In this document: positions 8,332-18,700 of the stretch, in pieces
Numbering within the stretch: the stretch's first letter is position 1
How the letters are laid out: each line of letters opens with the position of its first letter
Source of the DNA: Cytophagales bacterium UBA2561
GTDB lineage: Bacteria; Bacteroidota; Bacteroidia; Cytophagales; Thermoflexibacteraceae
NCBI GenBank assembly: GCA_002340355.1
Contig: DDLX01000017.1
Location: forward strand, 186,001 to 250,000
Length of the DNA stretch: 64,000 bases
Reading direction: 5' to 3'
The notes under the pieces: model-generated
What the model was told of the DNA's origin: nothing
What the model saw: the letters and a program-made list of their open reading frames with translations, nothing else
The model's database searches: none
Translations under genes and position numbers: made by a program

Positions 8332-9714
8332 ATGTCTATCTTTCCAATTACACCAACTCAAATTGGTATTTATTTCATTCATTTTCTAATAATTACAGGG
8401 TTAATTTTCCTCTTCTGGAATAAGGCAAAAACCTCCAATCTAAGGGTTTATTTTGGATTAGGATTGACATTCAAAATTTTGGCAGGCTGGACATTGGGAG
8501 CAATTTATTTGCATTTTTATTCTTACCCCAATCCAAATTATCCCATTTCCGAACGATTATTTTTCTCAGGAGATACATGGTCATATTTTGCTCATGGTCA
8601 AATGGTTATCGAATTAGCAAAACGAGATTTTGAAACTTATTTCAATTGGTTACTTCAAAAAGATTATCATATTTACGAATATATTTTGCGAAGTGGCTAC
8701 GATACCAATTCTAGAGCCGTTTTTATGTATCGTATCACTCACATTTTCAATTTTTTAACGAATAATAATTATTGGTTAATATCAATTTATTTCTCTCTGT
8801 TTTCATTTTTTGGACTCTGGCAATGCGCCAATACACTTGCCAAGATATTTCCTAAAACAAAAGAAGCCTTAGCCCTAAGTTTTTTCTTCATTCCTTCAGT
8901 GGTGTTTTGGAGTTCGAGTATCCTCAAAGAAACAATTTTAGTGGGCTGTTTGGGATTGGTTTTAACTATTTTTTTTCATTTAACTCATAAGTTATTTTTG
9001 ACCCAAAAGCATAGACTTTTACTACTTTTTGAGCAACTAATTTCTATTTTTATACTTCTTATTTTACTCTGGGTAATTTTCAAAATAAAGTACTATTATT
9101 TTGCTGTTCTTTTGCCTACTTTATTTGCTTACGCACTCACTCATGAGATAAAACAAAGATTCTTAGTCAATAGTTATTTTCAAATTTTTATGTTTTTAGG
9201 AATTTTTGGGATGCTTTTAGGAGTAGCTTCCCAAATTCATCCTAATTTGCATTTGAGTCGCTTTTTAGAAGTCGTTGTTAAAAATAACGCTTTCTTGATG
9301 GAGTTGAGTAAGGCTGAAAATATTATTTCTTATTCAAAATTAAAACCTGATATTCAATCATTTATAAAAAATACGCCTCATGCTTTTATAGGAGCTTTTT
9401 TACGTCCGTTTCCGTGGGAATCTGGTGGATTACTCAAGCTACCTATTCGTCTGGAAAACTTATTTTTATATGGATTAATTTTTATGAATATTGGACTTTT
9501 CTTGAAAAAAAGAAAATGGAATTTAAAAAATAAACTTTTATTACTAACTGCAACATTTACATTTATATTCGTTCTTGGGATTCTAATGGCATTAGCTACG
9601 CCAAATATTGGTACTTTGATTCGTTATAAGGTTGGTTTTTTTCCTTTTTTAGTTTATATACTAAGCATTAAACCTATTGAATGGCTCAAATTTCAACTAT
9701 TTCAAGAAAGATAA
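8332..9714 (+). CDS. Polytopic membrane protein, possible GT-C-like
   Basis: 460 residues from the ATG at 8332 (MSIFPITPTQIG); the open frame extends upstream, but that part overlaps the promoter region of the divergent gene. At least ten hydrophobic segments. After the first two comes a large loop with GDTWSYFAHGQMV, and near residue 185 there is PSVVFWSSSILKE, a motif recurrent in Bacteroidota membrane proteins thought to act on polyprenyl-linked sugars. The acidic residue in the first large loop is compatible with a GT-C fold, but no signature settles it. No glycan genes adjoin. The biochemical role is unproven. Confidence 0.7.
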   Translation: MSIFPITPTQIGIYFIHFLIITGLIFLFWNKAKTSNLRVYFGLGLTFKILAGWTLGAIYLHFYSYPNPNYPISERLFFSGDTWSYFAHGQMVIELAKRDFETYFNWLLQKDYHIYEYILRSGYDTNSRAVFMYRITHIFNFLTNNNYWLISIYFSLFSFFGLWQCANTLAKIFPKTKEALALSFFFIPSVVFWSSSILKETILVGCLGLVLTIFFHLTHKLFLTQKHRLLLLFEQLISIFILLILLWVIFKIKYYYFAVLLPTLFAYALTHEIKQRFLVNSYFQIFMFLGIFGMLLGVASQIHPNLHLSRFLEVVVKNNAFLMELSKAENIISYSKLKPDIQSFIKNTPHAFIGAFLRPFPWESGGLLKLPIRLENLFLYGLIFMNIGLFLKKRKWNLKNKLLLLTATFTFIFVLGILMALATPNIGTLIRYKVGFFPFLVYILSIKPIEWLKFQLFQER

Positions 9715-9831
9715 GTTTTTCAGTAATAAAAAGTAAAAGCGTCTTTTTCTACAATAGAAACTGACTTCCCAAGAAGATTCATACTGTTTTCCACGAGCAA
9801 GATTTTTTGTTAAGAATTATTTTAATTGTTT

Positions 9832-10290
9832 ATGCTCTTCCAAAATTCTACAGAACGATTCGAGTATTTTATGCAACTAGCTCTGAAAGAAGCAGAAAAA
9901 GCTTTTGAGGAACAAGAAATTCCTGTAGGAGCAGTTGTTGTTCATCAAAATCAAATCTTGGCAAAAGCTCACAATCAAACTGTTCGGCTCAAAGATCCCA
10001 CAGCACACGCTGAAATGCTGGCTATTACGTCAGCTTGTAATACTTTGGGCAATACAATTTTGAAAGATTGTGAGCTTTTTGTGACACTTGAACCGTGTGT
10101 GATGTGTTCGGGGGCATGTTATTGGGCAATGCTCAAACGAGTGGTTTATGGCGCATCAGACCAAAAATATGGTTTCAAAAAAACAGGCAAATCTCTTTTT
10201 CATCCTAAAACCGAAATCCTAAGTGGGATTTTGACACAAGAATCTCAAGCTCTTTTGACTCAATTTTTTGCCCAAATTCGAAGAAATTAA
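9832..10290 (+). CDS. tadA: tRNA-specific adenosine-34 deaminase
   Basis: 152 residues from the ATG at 9832. It deaminates A34 to inosine in the anticodon of tRNA-Arg(ACG). The zinc-dependent cytidine-deaminase fold is shown by HAE (59-61, catalytic Glu) in PTAHAEM and by PCVMC (88-92, two zinc cysteines) in LEPCVMCSGAC. Further signs are EQEIPVGAVVV near residue 30 and VYGASDQKYG near residue 106. Length and spacing are those of TadA rather than of guanine or cytosine deaminases. It stands alone, with its own upstream gap of about 115 bases. Confidence 0.92.
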   Translation: MLFQNSTERFEYFMQLALKEAEKAFEEQEIPVGAVVVHQNQILAKAHNQTVRLKDPTAHAEMLAITSACNTLGNTILKDCELFVTLEPCVMCSGACYWAMLKRVVYGASDQKYGFKKTGKSLFHPKTEILSGILTQESQALLTQFFAQIRRN

Positions 10291-10912
10291 GTCAGAATAA
10301 TATTGTGCAATTGTATTTCAAAGATACAACTGCTTCCCTCCACTTATATACTGATTATACTCAAAATCTATCTCATACGTGTTTTGAATTTATCCCTAAG
10401 TTAACATGAGATATAGTACTCTTAGGTCTTCATTCCAAGCACTATTTTAGTATCCACACCAATAGATATTTAAAATAAGTATTATCACTATTTATCATTT
10501 TTAAAGGATTCCTGCAAAAAAATTATTTAATCAAATAATAATATTATTATATTTATAAATATAATAATCTATTTATTTTTTTATTGATTGTTAATCATAC
10601 ACAAACCAATTAAATATTACCAATTATAATTATTTAATTAAAATATCTAAATAGATATTTTCATTTACACTATTTCCTATTTATCATACTATTTATAGAT
10701 TAATGCTTAGTTTAAAAATAATGGTAACTCACAATTAAAAAAAGATTTTATGTATATAAAGGGTATTTTTTTACCTTGTATTTTTATTTTTTTATAAAAA
10801 AACATACAACATAGGGCAAAATACAAGCTTAAAAATTTGTTTTATGAAAATGTGTGTGTATGTTTGCAACCGTAATGAATTCACAATCTTTATATCTTAA
10901 AAGAAAATTATT
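10291..10912. other. Very AT-rich regulatory gap before porin gene
   Basis: About 620 bases without a gene. It contains a perfect 26-bp A/T palindrome (10543-10568), a second short inverted repeat (AAATATCTA..TAGATATTT near 10641-10662) and long A/T tracts. A leader with TG-rich sequence (GTGTGTGTATG near 10851-10861) precedes the porin start. No promoter consensus match is convincing. Confidence 0.5.
10543..10568. repeat. Perfect 26-bp A/T palindrome
   Basis: The 26 bases are their own reverse complement, with arm ATTATTATATTTA. It contains only A and T. It lies about 345 bases upstream of the porin start codon and could be a protein-binding or melting site. Confidence 0.7.
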
Positions 10913-12124
10913 ATGCACACGCACACTTTACCTATTTCTACACTATCATTATGGATAGAGCGGTTTCCTATCTTAAAACTCTTCAGTCTATTTGTAATTT
11001 TATCAGCATACATTGGCAATACTTCAGCGTTACTGGCTCAGGATAATGAGCAAAAAGACAAGCCAAAATTATCGATTAGTGGTTCAGTGGATGCGTATTT
11101 CCGTGCAAACTTGAATGCTCCTAATGATGAGAATGCAATAGCACCTGCCACATCATTTGCGAACTTATCAGGGTTCTCTTTAGGGATGGCAAATGTGGTC
11201 GCTTCTATAGATCACAATGATGTAGGATTTGTCGCAGATTTTGTTTTTGGTCCTCGTGGACGAGATGCTGTATTTGGCTCGTTGGGCAATGGAAGTTCTG
11301 AAGTTATTAATCAGCTTTATGTATATTGGAATGCCTCGGATGCAATAACTTTTACGATTGGTAATTTCAATACTTTTTTAGGTTATGAAGTAATTTCTCC
11401 CGCTAGTAATTTTAATTATTCGACTTCGTACATGTTTTCATATGGACCCTTTTCACATACAGGTTTGAAAGCAGATTTTGCGTTATCTGAAAATTTCTCC
11501 GCTATGATTGGCGTAATGAATCCAACAGATATGACTGAGTTTGCTCCATTTGGGACATATACTCTTGGTGCTCAACTCGGATATTCTAACGATAAAGGAA
11601 GTGCGTATTTGAATTTTTTATATGGAGACCAAGACGGTAAACTAAGAAAAAGTACTGCAGTAGTTAATCAAGAATCTAAAGGAGCATTATTTCAAGTAGA
11701 TTTAACAACAGGCTGGAATTTATCCGAAAAATGGTATGCAGGTTTAAATGCAACTTATAACTCAACAGCTTTGGGAGAAACTTATACAGGAGCAACCATT
11801 GAGGACATTGAGGGAGATGCGCCTGGATTTATGGGAACTGCATTATATTTACAACATACTATATCTAATAAAGTAAGTGTAGGAGTTCGGGCAGAGTATT
11901 TTGCTGAATTTAATGAAGGGTATGAAATTATTGGAGCTTATGATAATGACGGAAAAGCAAGTATGACAGCGATTACTGTATCAGGAAGTTTTGGAATAGG
12001 AGATTTACATATTATCCCAGAGCTTCGGGTAGATAACGCTTCAGATGACGTTTTCTTAAATCCTGAATTACAACAAGTTAGTAATTTAAGTTCTTTTGTA
12101 TTAGGAGCAGTTTATTCATTCTAA
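10913..12124 (+). CDS. BBP2-type outer membrane beta-barrel porin
   Basis: 403 residues with a long N-terminal signal region (hydrophobic 20-42, likely cleavage after SALLA). The mature part is rich in alternating strands and ends in VLGAVYSF, an aromatic C-terminus typical of outer membrane barrels. The central stretch IGNFNTFLGYEVISPASNFN followed by YSTSYMFSYGPFSHTGLKA is characteristic of putative beta-barrel porin-2 (OmpL-like, BBP2) proteins. Such proteins often sit beside nutrient transporters; here the gene is alone with a large upstream region and its own terminator, so the solute is unknown. Confidence 0.8.
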   Translation: MHTHTLPISTLSLWIERFPILKLFSLFVILSAYIGNTSALLAQDNEQKDKPKLSISGSVDAYFRANLNAPNDENAIAPATSFANLSGFSLGMANVVASIDHNDVGFVADFVFGPRGRDAVFGSLGNGSSEVINQLYVYWNASDAITFTIGNFNTFLGYEVISPASNFNYSTSYMFSYGPFSHTGLKADFALSENFSAMIGVMNPTDMTEFAPFGTYTLGAQLGYSNDKGSAYLNFLYGDQDGKLRKSTAVVNQESKGALFQVDLTTGWNLSEKWYAGLNATYNSTALGETYTGATIEDIEGDAPGFMGTALYLQHTISNKVSVGVRAEYFAEFNEGYEIIGAYDNDGKASMTAITVSGSFGIGDLHIIPELRVDNASDDVFLNPELQQVSNLSSFVLGAVYSF

Positions 12125-12466
12125 TTAATCCATCATTTGATATAGAGTCTTTACTTTCAATGTAGAATATCTACAAAAAATATATTAAAATCATTAGAGC
12201 TTATCGCATTTTTTCATTATTTGTGATTGATAGGTCTAAAATTATAAAGTCCGATGACAATTCTAAAAACTTGTTATTGGACTTTAGTCGTGTTGAGTCA
12301 AATTTGATGTGGTATAATTCTTAATCTTTTGATTCCTGAAAAAGTATATTCAGTGTTAATTTTGATTGATAAATCTTTATGTATTCTGATCAAAAATGAA
12401 TCACTAAACCACCCCAGTAAGATAATTTAATTATATTAGAGAAATAATAATTAAATTATAAAATAT
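12125..12466. other. Intergenic stretch with terminator
   Basis: About 340 bases between two rightward genes. It holds the porin terminator (12245-12286) and a short inverted repeat GTAGA-ATA-TCTAC near 12163. The segment before the cupin gene is AT-rich; I see no clear promoter consensus. Confidence 0.5.
12245..12286 (+). terminator. 16-bp hairpin after porin gene
   Basis: TAAAGTCCGATGACAA (12245-12260) pairs with TTGTTATTGGACTTTA (12271-12286) over 16 positions, two of them G-U in plus-strand RNA. No U-tract follows, so it may act as an mRNA 3'-end stabiliser or a Rho-assisted terminator. Confidence 0.6.
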
Positions 12467-12982
12467 ATGTCTCTCACAAGCACTGATTGGATAAAAAAAT
12501 TAGACCTTCAAAAACACCCCGAAGGAGGATACTTTAAAGAAATTTATCGCTCTAACGAAATCATCTCAAAAAACTGTTTACCAGAACGTTTTGCAGGAGA
12601 TCGTCCTTTCTCAACAAGTATTTATTTCATGCTTACAGGAACGGATATTTCCGCTTTTCACCGACTCAAAGCGGATGAAGGTTGGTTTTTTCATGCAGGA
12701 AATTCAGCTTTAACATTATATGAAATTCAAAAAAATGGAGATTTAAAAACTCATTTTTTAGGACAAAATACCAATAAAGGCGAACAATTGCAGGTATTTA
12801 TTCAAGCTAAATCATGGTTTTGTGCTGAAGTTCATGATAAAAGCAAAGAGGCATTTGTATTGGTTGGTTGTATGATGTCGCCAGCTTTCGACTTTGAAGA
12901 TTTCGAACTTGCTGAAGCTAAAAAGTTGGCTCAAGAATTTCCAAAACATACAAATTTAATTCAACGGTTTTCGATTCGATAG
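12467..12982 (+). CDS. Cupin_5 (DUF985) family protein
   Basis: 171 residues matching the DUF985/cupin_5 family along its length: LDLQKHPEGGYFKEIYRS at the start, RPFSTSIYFMLTG, then SAFHRLKADEGWFFHAGNS (residues about 62-80) and the closing CMMSPAFDFEDFEL. The conserved His and Glu of the first cupin motif are present in FHRLKADEGW. Members bind small sugars or metabolites, but no reaction is established. The last 27 bases overlap the 3' end of the convergent acyltransferase gene, so the two transcripts are antisense there. Confidence 0.85.
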   Translation: MSLTSTDWIKKLDLQKHPEGGYFKEIYRSNEIISKNCLPERFAGDRPFSTSIYFMLTGTDISAFHRLKADEGWFFHAGNSALTLYEIQKNGDLKTHFLGQNTNKGEQLQVFIQAKSWFCAEVHDKSKEAFVLVGCMMSPAFDFEDFELAEAKKLAQEFPKHTNLIQRFSIR

Positions 12983-13780
12983 CGTTTTGGGAGATTGTTC
13001 AAATTCCAAAATCATCTGTTCTATTTCGGTATATACCTTGGTTTTGAGTTCTTTAATTTGCTCTACGGTCATTCCTTTGGTCGGAATCGGATCAGCAAAT
13101 TGAACTGTAATCACTCCTGTTTGCAAACGAAATTTTTTACGAGGCATAATCGTTCGAGAATTCAAAATAGCAGTTGGGACAATAGGAGTTTGGGCTTCGA
13201 TTGCTAACCGAAAAGCACCATCATAAAACCGAAGCAAAGGGTTTGAAGTCATATTCATTCGTCCTTCTGGAAAAATCAAAATGTGCATTTGTTTGTCCAA
13301 TTTTTTCCGAATAGAAGCCAAACTATCTGTCCGACTTCGGAGGCTCGACCTATCAACTGTTACGCCAATATATCGAAACAAAAAACCAAAAATAGGATAT
13401 TTCAAAATTTCCTTTTTTCCTAATGCCCGAAATTGATTGGGAATAGCGTGTACCATTGCTGGAGAATCCAAAAATGAGCAATGATTTGCCGTAAAAATAT
13501 AGGGAGTATTCGGTAGTAATTTTTCCTTACCAATGGTTTTATAAAAAATTCCACTTAATGCACAAAATCCTCTTCCCCAGAATTTTAGAACCCAATTCGC
13601 CATTTCTCCTCCTTGTTTCTCACTTATAATTATCAAGACAATAATCAAAGGAACAGAGAAAAGCATCAGCCAAGTAAAATTGAAAATTGTCCAAATTTGA
13701 TATAATTTTTGAATTATTAAACGTAATATTTTCAAGATTTTAGTTGTATTTAGTTCAACAAAATAACCCTTAAAAATCAT
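12956..13780 (-). CDS. plsC: 1-acyl-sn-glycerol-3-phosphate acyltransferase (PlsC family)
   Basis: 274 residues. An N-terminal membrane segment (FNFTWLMLFSVPLIIVLIII) precedes the acyltransferase domain. The catalytic HX4D box is NHCSFLDSP (near residue 98), the glycerol-phosphate-binding box is FPEGRMNMTS (near 172), and IVPTAIL is the fourth block. The product is phosphatidate, made from lyso-phosphatidate on the cytoplasmic face of the inner membrane. Acyl-acceptor specificity cannot be read, so another lyso-lipid acyltransferase is possible. It overlaps the cupin gene tail-to-tail by 27 bases. No in-frame neighbour suggests an operon. Confidence 0.85.
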   Translation of the reverse strand: MIFKGYFVELNTTKILKILRLIIQKLYQIWTIFNFTWLMLFSVPLIIVLIIISEKQGGEMANWVLKFWGRGFCALSGIFYKTIGKEKLLPNTPYIFTANHCSFLDSPAMVHAIPNQFRALGKKEILKYPIFGFLFRYIGVTVDRSSLRSRTDSLASIRKKLDKQMHILIFPEGRMNMTSNPLLRFYDGAFRLAIEAQTPIVPTAILNSRTIMPRKKFRLQTGVITVQFADPIPTKGMTVEQIKELKTKVYTEIEQMILEFEQSPKTLSNRKPLN

Positions 13781-14042
13781 AAATTTTAGTTTTTAGATTT
13801 CTAAGGACTTGGTCAAAAAATTAGGGTATAATATCCGAAAATAGGGACGTTTCCGTTTCGGATTTTTGAGCAAATTTGAGAAACGCTTTTTAAAATGTAG
13901 GAAACTTTACGAAAAAATTTTATTTCTTCTTCAGAAGAGAAAACCCCTGAAGACGAATTGGCAAAAATACTGAGTCTTTGGCAAAGTCTTTGTCTTTCTG
14001 TCAGGCAAATGAGTAATTCATGACTTGGAAAACTGTCTTATT

Positions 14043-15419
14043 ATGATACGAAAACTTTCACAATTAGAGTTTGATAGCATCCGTACTTTTCAACTCCAAC
14101 TTTTGCTAGGAGCTTCTTTTTTAGCTTCTTACGGCATAATTTTTAATTATTTCCAACACTACGGTTTTTCCTCTTCTGCGGTCATTTTCTTACTTATTCC
14201 TTTGGCGGTTTATATTGCCAAACCCGAAACTCGTTCTTATCGGTACGCCATCCCAGCTATATTAACTTTGGCTATGTTTGCAATTACAGGAGTCGAAACT
14301 CTTTTGATTTTGGCTTTAGGATTTACATGCTTTTTCCTAGTCGAAAGTCGATTAGGTAAACTAAATCTGACTGCTCCTTTTCTTTTATTATTGACATTAC
14401 CGCGTATGGGTTATTTATTCGATATTTTTAGTTTTCCAATTCGACTACAATTAACTTCATTCGCAGGTTTTCTCCTACAAATCACAGGCTTACCCAATAC
14501 TGTACGAGGCAACCTAATTGATATTCAAGGAGAAATATTTACAGTAGATACCGCTTGTATGGGATTACACATGACTATTATAGGCTTTTTTTCGGTATTT
14601 TTAATCCTGACTCATTTTGAGAAGAAATATAAACATCAAGTCAACCTCAAGGTTATTTTACCCATGATTTTTGGAGTAACTCTAGCCATAATTTTAGCAA
14701 ATTTAGTCCGCATAATTTGGATAATTCAAGTAAGAGCTTATGCTGGAACAATTGAACATGAACTTATCGGTTTAATAACATTAATTTTTATGGTTATAAT
14801 ACCAGCTTATTTACTACTTCAGAAAAAAGTCAAAAACACAGGTAAATCTGTACCGATGTTTCCTAAAAATTCACCTTGGTTACGCCGTGAAATCCGTATT
14901 ATTTTAAATATTATTTTGCCATTAAGTTTATTAACAGCAAATATCAAATTAACTCATTTTTCTGGGGGCAATACTGAGATTCACTTGCCTAAAATTCAGC
15001 TTTTAGGCTACGAGGCAGTTCAGTTACCAAATCAAATCCTACAACTTAGTTCAACTCGTGCTTTGATTTATATCAAGAATCAAGAAGCTTACCGAATAAC
15101 AAACCACAATCCTTTAATTTGTTGGGAAGCAAGCGGTTATGAAATAATTTATGAAAATGTAATATCTGTCGGGAAGCAAAAAGTATTTTTTGCAGAGATG
15201 AGTCTGGACGGAAAAAAATACTATGGTACATGGTGGTACGATAATGGCACACACAAAACTATTAGTCAAACTGATTGGCGATGGCGCAGTTTATTTCAGC
15301 ATCAGGATTTTAAGATTATCAATGTGACGTGCCGCAACCAAAAAGACCTCAAACGAGAAACTAAAAAATTACTTCATTTGGATTTATTTGAGACTTCGAG
15401 GCAATTAACTCAAAATTAA
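14043..15419 (+). CDS. xrtN: Exosortase N-like membrane cysteine protease/transpeptidase
   Basis: 458 residues from the ATG at 14043 (MIRKLSQLEF). About eight membrane segments, then a soluble C-terminal extension of roughly 170 residues. The exosortase triad is visible: C172 in DTACMGLHM, R223 in ANLVRI and H239 in IEHELIG, with FPIRLQLTSFAGFLL and the TVRGNLIDIQGEIFTVD lead-in. Exosortases cleave C-terminal sorting signals of surface proteins, probably transferring them to a surface anchor. The XrtN branch normally sits beside a VIT-domain partner protein, which is missing here: the flanking genes are an acyltransferase and a DUF4834 protein. The C-terminal domain resembles EpsI-like extensions, which is a guess. 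Confidence 0.78.
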   Translation: MIRKLSQLEFDSIRTFQLQLLLGASFLASYGIIFNYFQHYGFSSSAVIFLLIPLAVYIAKPETRSYRYAIPAILTLAMFAITGVETLLILALGFTCFFLVESRLGKLNLTAPFLLLLTLPRMGYLFDIFSFPIRLQLTSFAGFLLQITGLPNTVRGNLIDIQGEIFTVDTACMGLHMTIIGFFSVFLILTHFEKKYKHQVNLKVILPMIFGVTLAIILANLVRIIWIIQVRAYAGTIEHELIGLITLIFMVIIPAYLLLQKKVKNTGKSVPMFPKNSPWLRREIRIILNIILPLSLLTANIKLTHFSGGNTEIHLPKIQLLGYEAVQLPNQILQLSSTRALIYIKNQEAYRITNHNPLICWEASGYEIIYENVISVGKQKVFFAEMSLDGKKYYGTWWYDNGTHKTISQTDWRWRSLFQHQDFKIINVTCRNQKDLKRETKKLLHLDLFETSRQLTQN

Positions 15420-15431
15420 TTCAATTCTTTC

Positions 15432-15728
15432 TTATACTTCCTCAAAATCAACATAATCGCCATCAGTAAAATCTTTTTTAGCATGTCGTTTAGGTTCTTT
15501 TACGTAACTAACAGTCACATTTTCACCTGTTTCAGTTCGTACATTCTGGGAAGTAGTTTGGGCATTCTGCGTATGTTGAGTTTGAGCATTTTTAACGGCT
15601 TCTTCAGCTTTCTTCCGCATTTCTTTTTCCAACTTTTGCCCTGCTTTTCGGAACAAAAATCGCATAATCTGTCCTGAAAATTTGTACAATAAAAAAAGTA
15701 GCAATCCAAAGATAATGAAGAATTTCAT
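15432..15728 (-). CDS. DUF4834 family membrane protein
   Basis: 98 residues. One N-terminal membrane segment (FFIIFGLLLFLLYKF), a basic-to-acidic helix (RKAGQKLEKEMRKKAEEAV), a polar linker and the conserved C-terminus GDYVDFEEV. This layout and ending are those of DUF4834, a short Bacteroidota family of unknown function. It lies 13 bases from the convergent exosortase gene and shortly downstream of the TIR gene on the same strand (27-base gap), so it could be the last gene of that transcript. Confidence 0.75.
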   Translation of the reverse strand: MKFFIIFGLLLFLLYKFSGQIMRFLFRKAGQKLEKEMRKKAEEAVKNAQTQHTQNAQTTSQNVRTETGENVTVSYVKEPKRHAKKDFTDGDYVDFEEV

Positions 15729-15755
15729 TTTATAAATAGATTTTTTTATGATATT

Positions 15756-18700
15756 TTATGGAATTAAGCAATTTGATTTTCGATATCGAACGTCTTTTTT
15801 CGTAAATTTTTTGAGTTCCTGAACCGACATTCGTTGAATCTTTTTCTTTCCTGTTTCTAGTGTTTGACACAGTTTTTTCATCAATATTCGAGATTCAGTT
15901 GCCCATAAATGAACATATCCTCCCTGAGTAACAGTTACTAAGCGAGTATCATTCCGAGTAAATACTGCTCCCCAAACCCAACGATTAGGCTCTCTAAAAA
16001 CTAGAATATTCTCGTTAATATTTTCTCCTTGGTAATTTAAGTTCCAAAGTCGAGAAGTTTGGTCTAGGCAAGCCGAAGCTAAGCGAGTACTTTTAGAATC
16101 AAAGGTAAGCTGGGTAATCTTTGAGGTATGTCCTAATAAAGCGGTCTTAATTTTAAAAGATGCTGTTAAACCATAACCTACAAACCCTTTTTTTGAACCA
16201 ATTGCAAAATATTTTCCATTAGGGCTAAGTGCTACTGCCGTAATCGAATGTTTAATTTTAATATCTTTTTTGTGCTTCAAAGTAAATCCTGAACCTAGTG
16301 CATTGAATTGCCAAACTCGTAACTTCCGATTACTTTGTCCTACAATAAGATAACTTTTGGTTTTTTCTGTACAAACTGCCACATCATTGAAATTCATCCC
16401 ATTTTTTCTTTTTAAATGAAAAATAGGTTCATCCTGCCCCATTTTGAGAATTTTTAGGCTATTGTAGGCACAACTAATCACATAATCCTCACCATTGAAT
16501 TGAAACGTACGAACACGATTAATCATAGTTGCTTCTTTATGTATCAACACAGACTCAATAGTTTTATCTTCTAGGAACGAAATTCGGTATAATTCTCCCT
16601 GTGTTGTACTTGCCCATAAATCTCCATTCTGAGCAAAATCAAGACTTCGAATACGTCTTTTCAAATTAAGTTTTAGGCTATCAAGAATTGATGTTTTTAG
16701 TTTTTCACTCCAAATAGTAATCTTTCCATTTTCTTGTCCTGCCGCAAACCATTCTTTACCAGCATGATAAGTAACTGCTCGTGCAGTATGTCTAGAGTCC
16801 ATAGCAATCCGAAAAGGATCATCTCCCTTAATGGTTTTGAGGGTTTGATAAAGTGCATTATAGTTTTCTGTATTATCTTCTCCGTCATATTCTTGATTTA
16901 AGAAGTAACCATGTAATGCCAAGTTCACACTCAATCCGATACTATCTTGCAAGTGTTGTATTGCCTTGACTGATAGTATTTTAGATTGAGAAAGCATATA
17001 TAATTTATCTGCTCTTCCTTTGGCATTTAAGGCATCTGCACGCGCTATATTGGCTTGTTGTTGTTGGTGTTCGGCTTCTCTTCGTTGTTGTTCTGCCTTT
17101 ATTCGTTGTTGTTCTGCCTCTTTTTTAGCTTCTTCGGCTCGGTCTCGTTGGTTTTTAGCTTCGGTTTCTGCACGACGGGCATTATCCCGTTGAATTTCTA
17201 CTTGTTTCTTTTGATTTTGTGCTTCTAGTTCCGCTTTTTTGGCTTTATCTCGTTCATTTAAGGCAATTTCTTCGGCTAATCGAGATTGAAGTTCTGCTTT
17301 TTGAGCTTTTTGCATCGCATCAATCGCTTTCACTTTTGCTGAATCTGCTTCAATTCGAGCTTTATCGGCTGCAGTTCTATTTATAGTTGCTTTCCATGCC
17401 AAATAAATCGATCCCAAAGCAGCAATTGCTACAAAAATAGCAAGTATTTGAGTCCGTCTAACTTTGGCTTGTTCTAATTCTAATAATTGAGCTTGACGTT
17501 GACGTTCAGCAGCTTCAGCTACTAAAATGGCATCTTCTGCCGCTTTTATGTACTTAATTTGGAGACGAGTAGGAGCAGGATTTTTTTTATTTATTTGAGC
17601 ATCTTCCAACCAAGCACTAGCTAAGGAATATTCACTTCCACGCAATAATAAATCATCACTTCGTCCACTTCTATCCCAAGCCATTGCTTCCTGAAGCCAT
17701 TTGGTATGATTCTTCAGATATTCACTATCCATATCAATCAACCGAACAATTGCCCCAAAAGCAGTTTGAAAGTTGTTACTAGAAGTCGATTCTACAGATG
17801 GTAAAACCGCAATATCTTCCAATAAATCTTCTTGATGAATGGGTTTATAAATAACAGGAATAATTTTCTTGCTTAGACTTAGGGCATGTTTTATTTCTAA
17901 TTGACAATCAATTGATTGAATCGCATCAGGTGAGATAATATACAAAACGATATGCGCTTTTTCTATTTGCTCAAAGCTCTCTTTTCGAAGTTCTTTTTTA
18001 TCAATATATTCTTTATCAAACCATGTGATTTTTCCCTGTGATTGAAGCCCGTAATTAATCTTACGGACAAAATCTGTATCATCAAGTGCATAGCATAAAT
18101 AAACTTCGGTTTCTAGTTCAGGATTTTTGAGGGAACTTTCTTCGAAAAAATCTTTTTGGATAGGTAAAGCAGGTAGAAGATGATTTTTTCCTGCCAATTG
18201 TTTCCATGAAGATGCCATCATTAGATGCCATCCTCGTAAAAGAATTCCTGGATTTTGATTTTGCCTTTTCCATTGTAATGCCCTGACTAATAAATTTTTA
18301 TGTTGCCAATAGTAATCTTGATGTTTTCGAATTTCATTAAGGATATCATCTAAGTCTTTTTGTAAATCAGTACGATCACGGCGATCAGTAATACTAGGTT
18401 TCCGATTATCTGTAAAGTCAATCACAGGTAAGAAGCGAATTTCATGCGGACGTTTTGACTTAGGTACGGGTGTAACCAAAAGTGGAATAATACGCTTATT
18501 TAAACTTTTGGCGTAAGCTACTTGCTCTTGTTTTTCTTCAGAACTAACCGCTTCCTCAGACATGAAAAATAAGAAGTTCGTGGCTGACTCAATGCCTTTT
18601 TTGATAGCCAATTCATATTTTACTCCTTTGGGAATATCTGTTTCAGGAGTCCAAGTCGAAATAGCTTGTCGGTTTAACCAGTCTTGAACTACATTTCGCT

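Noticed and set aside
10543..10568. Replication origin at the AT-rich palindrome
   Set aside because: No DnaA-box cluster and no dnaA, dnaN or parAB neighbours.
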